A DNA stretch of 20,820 bases from a virus. A program made the translations under genes and the position numbers. A model generated the notes under the pieces. It saw only the letters and a program-made list of their open reading frames with translations, was not told the origin of the DNA and ran no database searches. This document shows, piece by piece, positions 14,610 through 20,680 of this stretch. Where the stretch lies: the IMG/VR virus record IMGVR_UViG_3300017782_000291, positions 1 to 20,820 of that record; one strand, written 5' to 3'. Numbering within the stretch: the first letter of the stretch is position 1; the number at the start of each line of letters is the position of its first letter.

Positions 14610-15442
14610 CCGGCTAACCGATTAGCAAGGTCGATGTCTTCATCAGACACGCTTTGCTTCAGGGCTTCTTTGTGTTCGCCAAGAATCTTAGAGTTAGCTG
14701 CACCTACAGTATCCAAGAACTTCTGCATAAGTTCCTTACGCTCTGGTGTAAAAGATACTTCCTTCACCAACTCCGGTTGTGGTATCCAGTAGGTCACCCC
14801 ACCGTTAGCCATACGCTTAGTCTTCAGTTCGACAAGAGAAGTAGGCAGTGGAATTTTGCCCAGCTTCTGCTGGATGAAGTCGTTCATAGGGCGGAACCCA
14901 GAACGCTTGAAGTATCCTACAAACGGTAGGTTTTCTACTGGAGAAGCTTCCCCTGCGGCGTTGACGGCATCCTTCATGTCTAGCTGACCGTAGATAATGA
15001 TGTTGCAGGTTACTGACTTACTGAGCAACAAGCGAGGGTCATCCTCTAACAAATCAGCCTCTTCATTACGGGTGAGCCTACCGCACTTCAAGCCACCATT
15101 ATTATCTGGAAAGGCTTCAGTCATTTTCTTCCGCTGAACTGAGCGACAAGTAAACGCACCTTCTTCTTGGTCGTAGATAGAATACTCGAAAGTACGTAGC
15201 ATTGGGTTGATAACCACTGAGTCAGCGTAGACATTCTCAGAGCCATTCCACACCTTCCAAGTCCCGCGCTTGAGCGTATGACCGTCTTCAGTATCTGCGT
15301 CGTAGTTAATACGCAAACTTGAAAGAGAGGACTTTTTGGATTCAGTGACTCCATCTTGACCAAGAGCCGCCAGCAAAGCGTCCTTATCATCCGTAATATC
15401 GATAGCAAATTCATTTGTTACCATTTCTAAATCGTTACCCAT
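14606..15442 (-). CDS. probable single-stranded DNA-binding protein
   Basis: A 278-aa protein starting MGNDLEMVTNEF. The ATG at 15442 has GGAG six bases upstream, better than the in-frame ATG at 15454 or the longer readings. The middle is rich in beta strands (e.g. GTWKVWNGSENVYADSV, FEYSIYDQEEGAFTC, CNIIIYGQLDM) as expected of an OB-fold, and the C-terminus is helical and ends SDEDIDLANRLAG. No sequence motif proves SSB function. The assignment rests on its fold pattern and its position between the polymerase and the exonuclease/endonuclease genes, where T7 has gp2.5 near its nucleases. The 37-base stretch before it (15443-15479) is the only intergenic gap in the operon. Confidence 0.55.
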   Translation of the reverse strand: MGNDLEMVTNEFAIDITDDKDALLAALGQDGVTESKKSSLSSLRINYDADTEDGHTLKRGTWKVWNGSENVYADSVVINPMLRTFEYSIYDQEEGAFTCRSVQRKKMTEAFPDNNGGLKCGRLTRNEEADLLEDDPRLLLSKSVTCNIIIYGQLDMKDAVNAAGEASPVENLPFVGYFKRSGFRPMNDFIQQKLGKIPLPTSLVELKTKRMANGGVTYWIPQPELVKEVSFTPERKELMQKFLDTVGAANSKILGEHKEALKQSVSDEDIDLANRLAG

Positions 15443-15479
15443 GACATTCTCCATTGGGTTAAAGTTGAACGTAAATCGA

Positions 15480-17015
15480 TTATACCTCAAACACAGCTTC
15501 TAAGTCAAGCCAGTTTTTTCCCATTTTTAATTCTATTCCTACGGGCATGGTATACTCCTTGTTATATCTGCGTTTTGTCTCCTGTGATAAACACAGCATT
15601 GCCGTAGACATAACCTCAATACACTTATCTTCTTCACCGGGATATACATCAATCACGATAGAGTCGTGTACTGTGTTGCAGATAACAGACTTCATGTCCT
15701 GCATATCACTATGCAGTTTGACAAGAGCCATTGGCAATAGGTCGGCAGTGGCAAAACCTTGAACAGGGTAGTTACAGATAGCTGTTCTATTTGTAGCTGT
15801 ACCCCACTCAGTCCACTTGGCATCGGGAAAGGCGTACTGTCTGCCAGATGGTAGGGTAATCTCTTTCTTGGTTACCGCATCCTTCTGCAAAACTTTATGC
15901 CAATCTGTAACGCCACGATACTTATCTTTAAACGCACGGTAGTAACGTTGCTGGTCTTCCGTCCCGCTAACGCCCCCATACAAAGGTTTGAAGGTGTGGG
16001 CTTTCGCTTCCTGTCTAGTACAACCAATCACGCTGGCAGTATAGCTATGCACATCTGTACCAGCCTCAACATCATTAAGCACCATCTCATCACTGGCAAG
16101 GTAGCCAGCAACCCTAAATTCTAGCTGGCTGTAGTCACCCTCTAAGATAGAGCCGCCATCGAATCTACTCTCTACTGCCTTACGAATGGCAAACGTAGAA
16201 CCACGCGGCATGTTTTGAAAGTTGGGATTGCGGCTGGATAACCTGCCCGTTGCTGTAACACACTGCATGAACTCGGTGTGGATGAAGCCGTTGTCATCCA
16301 TGTTGTTCTCCATGCCTTCAACAAACGAGCGTAGATAGGTTCGCAGGGCAGAGTATCTAATATATGACTGTGCAAACTCACGGGCATCACCTCGCAAGGA
16401 TAGTGACATATCCTCTAGGGTTTCTTTATCTGTCTTGAAGCCCCCTGCTGCAACGTCAAACGCATCACGGGGAACCATCTTAAACCCAGCAACCTCGCCC
16501 GTGCTGGTATAGACAACGCCCTTACCATTACACGTCTTACAGATACGAACAGCTTTACCGACTGAGCCATCCTTACGCAAGGGATTGTACCTACCCTTAC
16601 CGTTACAGTCCGAACACTGAGAGCCTACAGTTTTGTATACCACGTCAGTTTCACGCACGACGTATCCCTTGAACTCAGCACGAGACATCCGCTTACGCTG
16701 TTTAGGTTTACGTGTTGCACCCCGCAACTCATGTCCCAGATTAAATATCACTGCCCATGTCTTCTTGTCAGCAACCTTGCAAGAGTACATCAGCATAGAC
16801 CTGTCGTCTGGACTATCGAGGTTGACGGGGGTATCACCCATCGCGTTCGCGGCTAGTTCGTTTAGTCTGCGTTCTAGCTGAAACAATTCTTGTTCGTATT
16901 CCTCACGAATCTCAGCTAAAGTTGTCTTGTTTATCTTGATGCCGTTCTGTTCTATGTGAGCCAGAACGTTCGTCATTTCAAGCGACAGACGAAGTGTCGG
17001 TATTAGATTTGTCAT
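15480..17015 (-). CDS. family A DNA polymerase (polymerase subunit, zinc-motif thumb insertion)
   Basis: A 511-aa replicative polymerase lacking its own exonuclease domain. Motif A is D294YSQLE; motif B is R334-x3-K338-x3-F342-x3-Y346-G; motif C is V449HD451. TGRLSSRNPNFQNMP (256-270) is the conserved template/primer-binding block. F342 corresponds to E. coli Pol I F762 (T7 Y526). Between the NLDSP helix (65-69) and the GGFKTDKETLEDM segment (191-203) lies an insertion with two DnaJ-like CXXCXGXG motifs (C134/C137 and C159/C162), absent from T7 gp5, whose thioredoxin-binding insert lies upstream of the equivalent helix. The ATG at 17015 has a GAGGAA site and overlaps the exonuclease gene by 38 bases; a TTG at 17042 is less likely. 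Leftmost and rightmost polymerase blocks are complete. Confidence 0.95.
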   Translation of the reverse strand: MTNLIPTLRLSLEMTNVLAHIEQNGIKINKTTLAEIREEYEQELFQLERRLNELAANAMGDTPVNLDSPDDRSMLMYSCKVADKKTWAVIFNLGHELRGATRKPKQRKRMSRAEFKGYVVRETDVVYKTVGSQCSDCNGKGRYNPLRKDGSVGKAVRICKTCNGKGVVYTSTGEVAGFKMVPRDAFDVAAGGFKTDKETLEDMSLSLRGDAREFAQSYIRYSALRTYLRSFVEGMENNMDDNGFIHTEFMQCVTATGRLSSRNPNFQNMPRGSTFAIRKAVESRFDGGSILEGDYSQLEFRVAGYLASDEMVLNDVEAGTDVHSYTASVIGCTRQEAKAHTFKPLYGGVSGTEDQQRYYRAFKDKYRGVTDWHKVLQKDAVTKKEITLPSGRQYAFPDAKWTEWGTATNRTAICNYPVQGFATADLLPMALVKLHSDMQDMKSVICNTVHDSIVIDVYPGEEDKCIEVMSTAMLCLSQETKRRYNKEYTMPVGIELKMGKNWLDLEAVFEV

Positions 17016-17559
17016 CAAACAGTTCCTCAAATGTTGTGCCAAAGGCTTTGAGTTGGGCTAGTGCTACATCTTCTGTAGCGATTACATCGGCAATGCCGTA
17101 CTCTACTATAGTGTCCCACGGTATGTCAAAGAATGTGTAACCTTCCTTGAAGTACGGCGTGATAAGGTCTTTCTCTTTTTGCACTCCACCATACTTTCCT
17201 GCAACAGCAGCAAGGTTGAGAGGCCAACGCCTCGCCTTGGAAAGAATGTATTCCGCAACCATTGTATCATAAATATGTCCCTCGTATTTGAAATTGCACT
17301 CGCGTATCCAAGATAGGTCGAACTTGATGTTGTGACCTACAACTACATCAGCTAGGTTTAAGGCATCTTGAAAGATGTTGAAGCCATCCTTGCTAGGTTG
17401 CTGGGTACTGTGGTCGAAGCAGAGATAGTGAACATTGTCATTACCCTTCCACTTGTACCCGACAGATACCAGTGTGTTGCCAAAGTAAGGCAGGGGTGTA
17501 GATGAGCCATTAGGCTTCTCCTTGTGGGTTGTCTCCACGTCAAACGTCAGGACTCTCAT
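16978..17559 (-). CDS. DnaQ-like DEDDy 3'-5' exonuclease (split polymerase proofreading subunit)
   Basis: A 193-aa exonuclease corresponding to the proofreading domain normally fused to family A polymerases. Exo I is D7-x-E9 (FDVET), Exo II is D81 in GHNIKFDLSW, and Exo III is Y154-x3-D158 (YGIAD), giving the DEDDy class; D98 in YDTMVAEY is also conserved in family. The tail after residue 180 is acidic/Ser-Thr-rich and may contact the polymerase. The ATG at 17559 overlaps the helicase stop as TGATG, with GGAG 11 bases upstream. It overlaps the polymerase start by 38 bases, consistent with one ancestral polymerase gene now made as two chains, presumably assembled as a complex. Confidence 0.92.
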   Translation of the reverse strand: MRVLTFDVETTHKEKPNGSSTPLPYFGNTLVSVGYKWKGNDNVHYLCFDHSTQQPSKDGFNIFQDALNLADVVVGHNIKFDLSWIRECNFKYEGHIYDTMVAEYILSKARRWPLNLAAVAGKYGGVQKEKDLITPYFKEGYTFFDIPWDTIVEYGIADVIATEDVALAQLKAFGTTFEELFDDKSNTDTSSVA

Positions 17560-18797
17560 CAATAATATACTCCCGTGTGAACATCAATGTGGCTGGTAAA
17601 CATACCGTGCCACCCGTTTAGTTTGTTCTTAGAGATACAGATATGTCGTGCTGTATTCTCTTCCTCAGATGTGCCAGTCTTGCCAATCCCGATGATTACG
17701 TCAGCCTCACCAGCCTTACCAGTTCGCGAACCATCTAGCATCGAGTAGTCAATAAACTGGCGGTCATGTGCTTCGAAGCTAGCCTGTGACACAGACCATA
17801 CCAGAAGCTTGTTACGCTTGGCAATCTCACGAGCAGTGACATATATCTCTTTCAGCTTCTCATCCCCACGGTTGAACTCGCCACCAATCCTGAACTTGTC
17901 AAGCTGGTCACAGAACATAACGTCCGGCTCGTTTAGCTGGGCATACTCGTTCAGTTCTTCCATAGATGTACCTACCGAATCCATAACAATTAAGTACGGT
18001 GCTACCTCTTCTTCGAATCGCTGTTGCAACGTATGTCGCTCTTCAAGCATTTGTTGTCGGGTACGTTCAAAAAAGGACTGAATGATACGCAACTTAATCT
18101 TTTCGGCTGGCTCTTCGTTAGCCCAGTATACTACCTTTTGTTTGTGCCGTATGTAGTTCGCGGCAAGAAACGCACAGAAGGTTGTTTTGCCTACCTCTGG
18201 ACGGGCAAAGATAATACCGAGGTTGCCCCTGTCCATGCCCGACAAGTTCTCTGACAGCAAGTCCCAACCAAAAGGGAAGTCTGGGTCACCTGTCTCTTCT
18301 TCTACTAGCTGTGTAAAATCTTTATCCATCTCGCTATATGTCGTCTTATCTGTCATCCGCCCATCTTCAACCATGTCGATGAGCGTCTTGAGTTCGCCAA
18401 AGTGTTCCGATTCGCCAGTGAAGATAGCAATCGCCTTCTCACCAATCTGTCTAGCCCTGTCTCGAACCCAGAAATTCTTCACCACATCCAGTTCGAGGGA
18501 CATCTCAGTGGACACATTCCCCGATAGGTTGTCTATTATACTATGTATCTCAGCTATTGCGCTAGACGGCATGGCTGGATTGCGGTCACTGACTAATGCC
18601 GACAACTGATTCGGCTCTATGTCTATGCCGTACTCTCTGTGTCCGTAGCTAATCACGTCAAAGATTGTAGCATCACGTCCCGCGAACATGTCCTTACTAA
18701 CAATGTTCTTTACTTTGTTGTAGAAATCATGATGGAGCATAAAGCCCAGCACCTGATGTTCAAGTGTATTTGGAGAGAACTCTTTCTCTTGTTGCAT
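17559..18797 (-). CDS. replicative DNA helicase, DnaB/T7 gp4 superfamily
   Basis: A 412-aa helicase. Residues 1-105 form a DnaB-like helical N-terminal region (TLEHQVLGFML), and a linker reaches to about 175. The RecA-type motor has Walker A at about 199-206 (RPEVGKTT), the H1a glutamate in YWANEEP, Walker B at 293-300 (VMFCDQLD), and a sensor-like WSVSQAS. FGWDLLSENLSGMDRGNL is the typical lead-in to Walker A. In T7 the helicase is fused to its primase; here it is a separate gene immediately after the primase. The ATG at 18797 lies 38 bases inside the primase gene, with AAGGA about 11 bases upstream. It presumably forms a hexamer on the lagging strand. Confidence 0.92.
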   Translation of the reverse strand: MQQEKEFSPNTLEHQVLGFMLHHDFYNKVKNIVSKDMFAGRDATIFDVISYGHREYGIDIEPNQLSALVSDRNPAMPSSAIAEIHSIIDNLSGNVSTEMSLELDVVKNFWVRDRARQIGEKAIAIFTGESEHFGELKTLIDMVEDGRMTDKTTYSEMDKDFTQLVEEETGDPDFPFGWDLLSENLSGMDRGNLGIIFARPEVGKTTFCAFLAANYIRHKQKVVYWANEEPAEKIKLRIIQSFFERTRQQMLEERHTLQQRFEEEVAPYLIVMDSVGTSMEELNEYAQLNEPDVMFCDQLDKFRIGGEFNRGDEKLKEIYVTAREIAKRNKLLVWSVSQASFEAHDRQFIDYSMLDGSRTGKAGEADVIIGIGKTGTSEEENTARHICISKNKLNGWHGMFTSHIDVHTGVYY

Positions 18798-19560
18798 TAT
18801 CCATGTCCTTCAAGTCTTGATTCAAAATCATTAAGTTAGTTGGCACAATGCCTTGTAATTTTCTTACAATATCTAGGGCCTTTTGGGTAGCATCCTTATC
18901 AAGGGCTACAAACACCCGCTCGTACTTTCGCAAAGTAGCTATGTGTGTGTCAAGTAGGTTTGTTCCGAGCAGGGCTACCCCCGAAAAAACATCTGATACA
19001 CAGCAAGCACTAGCACAGTCTTCCACAATAACAGCCACACGTCTGCTACCGCAAACGAAAGGATTGCCTGACTTTCCATATCTCCACCATTTAGGCTTCT
19101 CACCCGTAAGAGTTCGACCTGCGGCATCGACAACCTTACGCCCGTCAGTAATCATGTACACAATGCGGTTACGTTGAAAGTCGAACCGCAAGTCTACACG
19201 ACCATCGAGGTAGGCATCGTAGGCATTGACCCGCTTGAGGTAGGCAACTGATTCTGGACTGCGGGATATCGGAACGAACGTGCTGGGAATCTCGAAAGCA
19301 GCACTACCCACCGTTGGAGGAACAGAAGATTTCTTGTTTGCTTTCAGTAACATAGGGTGTGTAGTTACATCCTTAGTTAAACGAAAGCCTGTCCGTCCCG
19401 AAGCAGAACAGTCAGCATGGAAGCAGTGAAATAGGCGTTGCCCATTCTGTTCTCCCACGCTAAACGTGTTCTTCTTACCGCACATAGGACAATCCATACG
19501 CAACCGACCATTAGGTTGCAGTGGTAAGTCCATCACAAAGTCTGTTATCCAGTTAGCCAT
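18760..19560 (-). CDS. DNA primase (zinc finger plus Toprim), first gene of the replication operon
   Basis: A 266-aa primase. The N-terminal zinc motif is C24-x2-C27 (DCPMCGK) with C46 and C51 (HCFHADCS), as in T7 gp4 and DnaG. The Toprim part has VIVEDCASA (glutamate motif) and VALDKDA (DxD motif), with a conserved-looking basic/aromatic stretch (PKWWRYGKSGNPF) between them. At 266 aa it matches only the primase half of T7 gp4. I place the start at the ATG at 19560 (MANWITDF), not the longer in-frame reading from 19620, because a strong leftward promoter occupies 19567-19595 and would lie inside the longer form. The inferred transcript start is at or next to this ATG, so the mRNA may be leaderless; an AGG six bases upstream is the only possible ribosome site. 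Confidence 0.92.
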   Translation of the reverse strand: MANWITDFVMDLPLQPNGRLRMDCPMCGKKNTFSVGEQNGQRLFHCFHADCSASGRTGFRLTKDVTTHPMLLKANKKSSVPPTVGSAAFEIPSTFVPISRSPESVAYLKRVNAYDAYLDGRVDLRFDFQRNRIVYMITDGRKVVDAAGRTLTGEKPKWWRYGKSGNPFVCGSRRVAVIVEDCASACCVSDVFSGVALLGTNLLDTHIATLRKYERVFVALDKDATQKALDIVRKLQGIVPTNLMILNQDLKDMDNATRERVLSKYT

Positions 19561-19566
19561 GACATA

Positions 19567-19595
19567 CCTATACGACAAACTAAAAACACTGTCAA
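19567..19595 (-). promoter_or_regulatory. sigma70-like leftward promoter of the replication operon
   Basis: On the minus strand a perfect -35 TTGACA (19595-19590) is followed by a 17-base spacer and TATAGG (19572-19567) as -10. The spacing is ideal and the boxes are the same as those of the promoter at 20331-20359. Transcription should start near 19560, at the primase ATG. This is the only strong promoter I see for the 10.5-kb leftward operon. Confidence 0.75.
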
Positions 19596-19614
19596 CCTGA
19601 TTTTTTTTGTTGAC
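19591..19614. repeat. inverted repeat GTCAAC-N12-GTTGAC linking two divergent -35 boxes
   Basis: GTCAAC at 19591-19596 and GTTGAC at 19609-19614 are exact inverses around a 12-base, T-rich centre containing eight consecutive T residues. Each arm contains most of the -35 element of one of the two divergent promoters. It may simply reflect two consensus -35 boxes back to back, or it may be an operator through which one regulator controls both directions. Confidence 0.6.
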
Positions 19615-19638
19615 CGACAAACTTATCCATGCTATTAG
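19610..19638 (+). promoter_or_regulatory. sigma70-like rightward early promoter
   Basis: TTGACC (19610-19615), a 17-base spacer and TATTAG (19633-19638) read rightward, giving a predicted start near 19645 and a leader of about 57 bases to the ATG at 19702. Another possible -10, TATAAT at 19693-19698, is too close to the ATG to serve that gene with a normal leader. This promoter should drive the 63-aa, RHH and 82-aa genes as far as the terminator at 20291-20326. Confidence 0.6.
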
Positions 19639-19662
19639 TAGGTATACCCTGTAAGGAAACCC

Positions 19663-19701
19663 TGTTATATTTACTTATTATAATAATTGTTATATAATGT
19701 T
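19663..19701. other. AT-only tract with a 12-bp palindrome
   Basis: Nearly every base from 19663 to 19701 is A or T. It includes the perfect palindrome TTATTATAATAA (19675-19686) and TATATAAT (19691-19698). It lies in the 5' leader of the first rightward gene. It could be an easily melted element (origin or promoter opening) or a binding site; there is no clear ribosome site before the ATG at 19702. Confidence 0.4.
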
Positions 19702-19893
19702 ATGAAGAAAAGAAACCCTATAGCTAAACAAATACGTAACCCTTCATATAGGACAAGAGTTGTGCCTAACAAACGAGGCGTAGACGAAACCTACGATTGG
19801 GTTGCTGAATGGATGGATGAAGATGGCGAGACCCCCGAAGATAGAAGAGAAGACAAAGACGTACAATCTACTGATGACAGTGGGTCAGTATGA
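19702..19893 (+). CDS. small basic-acidic early protein, DUF7230-like N-terminus
   Basis: A 63-aa protein. The N-terminus MKKRNPIAKQIRNPSYR followed by VVPNKRG resembles very short phage proteins grouped as DUF7230-like, from memory; those are usually little more than this basic block. Here a Trp-containing acidic tail (DWVAEWMDEDGE and beyond) is added, making a bipolar protein. The ATG at 19702 is chosen over an upstream in-frame TTG at 19687; neither has a clear ribosome site. Its last 71 bases overlap the start of the RHH gene in another frame. Function unknown, likely an early host-interaction or DNA-binding role. Confidence 0.6.
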   Translation: MKKRNPIAKQIRNPSYRTRVVPNKRGVDETYDWVAEWMDEDGETPEDRREDKDVQSTDDSGSV

Positions 19894-20038
19894 CAAACTT
19901 GCCACGATATCTGAGCAGAGACAAAAAACCGACCTATCACAAGTCAGTGTTGCTGACCTAATACGGGAAGCGATAGATTTGTATATTCATGTAATCGAAC
20001 AAGAGGATGAAGATGAAGAGACGCGAACTGAAGGCTGA
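19823..20038 (+). CDS. ribbon-helix-helix transcriptional regulator
   Basis: A 71-aa protein starting MARPPKIEEKTKTY. The beta-strand segment KTYNLLMTV (about residues 12-20) precedes two predicted helices, YDKLATISEQR (23-33) and a Val-Ser-start helix VSVADLIREAIDLYI (41-55), in the order of Arc/MetJ/CopG-type ribbon-helix-helix DNA-binding proteins. The tail is very acidic (EDEDEETRTEG). RHH dimers bind inverted or direct repeats in pairs, so the palindrome at 20345-20369 and the repeat at 19591-19614 are natural candidate operators. The ATG at 19823 follows a GGATGGATGA-like site and lies inside the 63-aa gene; a start further upstream is possible but has no ribosome site. Confidence 0.75.
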   Translation: MARPPKIEEKTKTYNLLMTVGQYDKLATISEQRQKTDLSQVSVADLIREAIDLYIHVIEQEDEDEETRTEG

Positions 20039-20261
20039 AGTAATCGAACGAGAGTTTGACGCGGCGTGGCAAGTAGTTACGCCAGCTAGTTTAGTTAGGC
20101 TGAACGAGACAAGCCGAGAACTTGTTAGGACGGGCGAGGCTGTCGACTTGACAAGGTGGGTAACAGTGTTTGTTGGGAAAAGTAAAAAAGAATGTGACAA
20201 ATGGCTTGACACTAACAGAGGTTCTGTGTTAAGACTAAGTACGCCCTATGAGGTTGCATAG
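20013..20261 (+). CDS. small early protein of unknown function
   Basis: An 82-aa protein starting MKRRELKAEVIEREF. It is rich in charged residues, with a Trp-Gln-Val-Val segment near residue 19 and a hydrophobic WVTVFVGKSKKECDKWL stretch (about 49-65) before a short Arg-containing tail. The ATG at 20013 is six bases from an AAGAGG site (20001-20006); the in-frame ATG at 20007 abuts that site and is less likely. It overlaps the RHH gene by 26 bases and ends about 30 bases before a terminator, so it closes the first rightward transcript. No family recognised; antitoxin-like or regulator-partner roles are conceivable but unsupported. Confidence 0.6.
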   Translation: MKRRELKAEVIEREFDAAWQVVTPASLVRLNETSRELVRTGEAVDLTRWVTVFVGKSKKECDKWLDTNRGSVLRLSTPYEVA

Positions 20262-20290
20262 ACATAGGGTGTCCTTTCTGTTGGTTGGGA

Positions 20291-20326
20291 GCGGGGTTAT
20301 CTTTCGGGATAGCCCCGTTTCTTTTT
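20291..20326 (+). terminator. rho-independent terminator ending the first rightward transcript
   Basis: A 10-bp stem (arms 20292-20301 and 20308-20317, with one G-T wobble) has a six-base loop TTTCGG and is followed by TTTCTTTTT (20318-20326). It lies 30 bases after the stop of the 82-aa gene and five bases before the next -35 box, separating two transcription units. On the minus strand no T-tract follows. Confidence 0.85.
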
Positions 20327-20330
20327 GTGC

Positions 20331-20359
20331 TTGACATGTTCGATAGTTTCATGTATAGG
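20331..20359 (+). promoter_or_regulatory. strong sigma70-like promoter for the 94-aa gene
   Basis: TTGACA (20331-20336), a 17-base spacer and TATAGG (20354-20359). The -35, spacer length and -10 are identical to those of the leftward primase promoter. The predicted start is near 20366, about 30 bases before the ATG at 20396, which has GAAGGG (20381-20386) as ribosome site. The -10 lies inside a perfect inverted repeat. Confidence 0.8.
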
Positions 20360-20369
20360 TAATGAAACT
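20345..20369. repeat. candidate operator: AGTTTCAT-N9-ATGAAACT over the -10 box
   Basis: An exact 8-bp inverted repeat has arms at 20345-20352 and 20362-20369. The central nine bases contain the TATAGG -10 box, so a bound dimer would block polymerase. The same symmetry could also form a hairpin only if transcribed, which the arm upstream of the start is not. A nearby RHH regulator is a plausible ligand. Confidence 0.65.
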
Positions 20370-20395
20370 GCAAACAAACAGAAGGGAAAGCAGAG

Positions 20396-20680
20396 ATGAC
20401 TGACACACTACATATACCAGAGTTTGCACATGGCTATCTGTTGTCAGAGTCGTACATGATATTTAGCGTTGTACTAGAATCAGGTGAAACAGAAGAGGAT
20501 TGGCAACAGATAAACGATGTGCCTCTGTATGCAGGGGAGCATTGTGAGTATGCTGACTATGACCTAAACTTCTGGTACAGTGAAGAAGAAGACAAGTGGC
20601 ACTGTACTGCCTATGAGATATATCGTGACGAAGAAGGCGTAGCAGATACAATTCAATCAGAGTATAGGAGATTGTGGTAA
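20396..20680 (+). CDS. acidic early protein of unknown function
   Basis: A 94-aa protein, highly acidic and Tyr/Trp-rich (e.g. YADYDLNFWYSEEEDKW, residues about 49-65), with a beta-rich start (SYMIFSVVLESGE). The charge and aromatic pattern resemble small phage early proteins and DNA-mimic inhibitors in composition only; no motif links it to a known one. The ATG at 20396 has GAAGGG nine bases upstream. It has its own promoter and candidate operator, and overlaps the next start by one base (TAATG). Function unknown. Confidence 0.65.
   Translation: MTDTLHIPEFAHGYLLSESYMIFSVVLESGETEEDWQQINDVPLYAGEHCEYADYDLNFWYSEEEDKWHCTAYEIYRDEEGVADTIQSEYRRLW

Noticed and set aside
17013-17042. A longer polymerase starting at TTG 17042.
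   Set aside because: The ATG at 17015 has a good GAGGAA ribosome site and needs less overlap with the exonuclease gene.
19558-19620. A longer primase starting at 19620.
   Set aside because: The extra 20 residues would span the strong leftward promoter, and the family-like N-terminus begins at the ATG at 19560.
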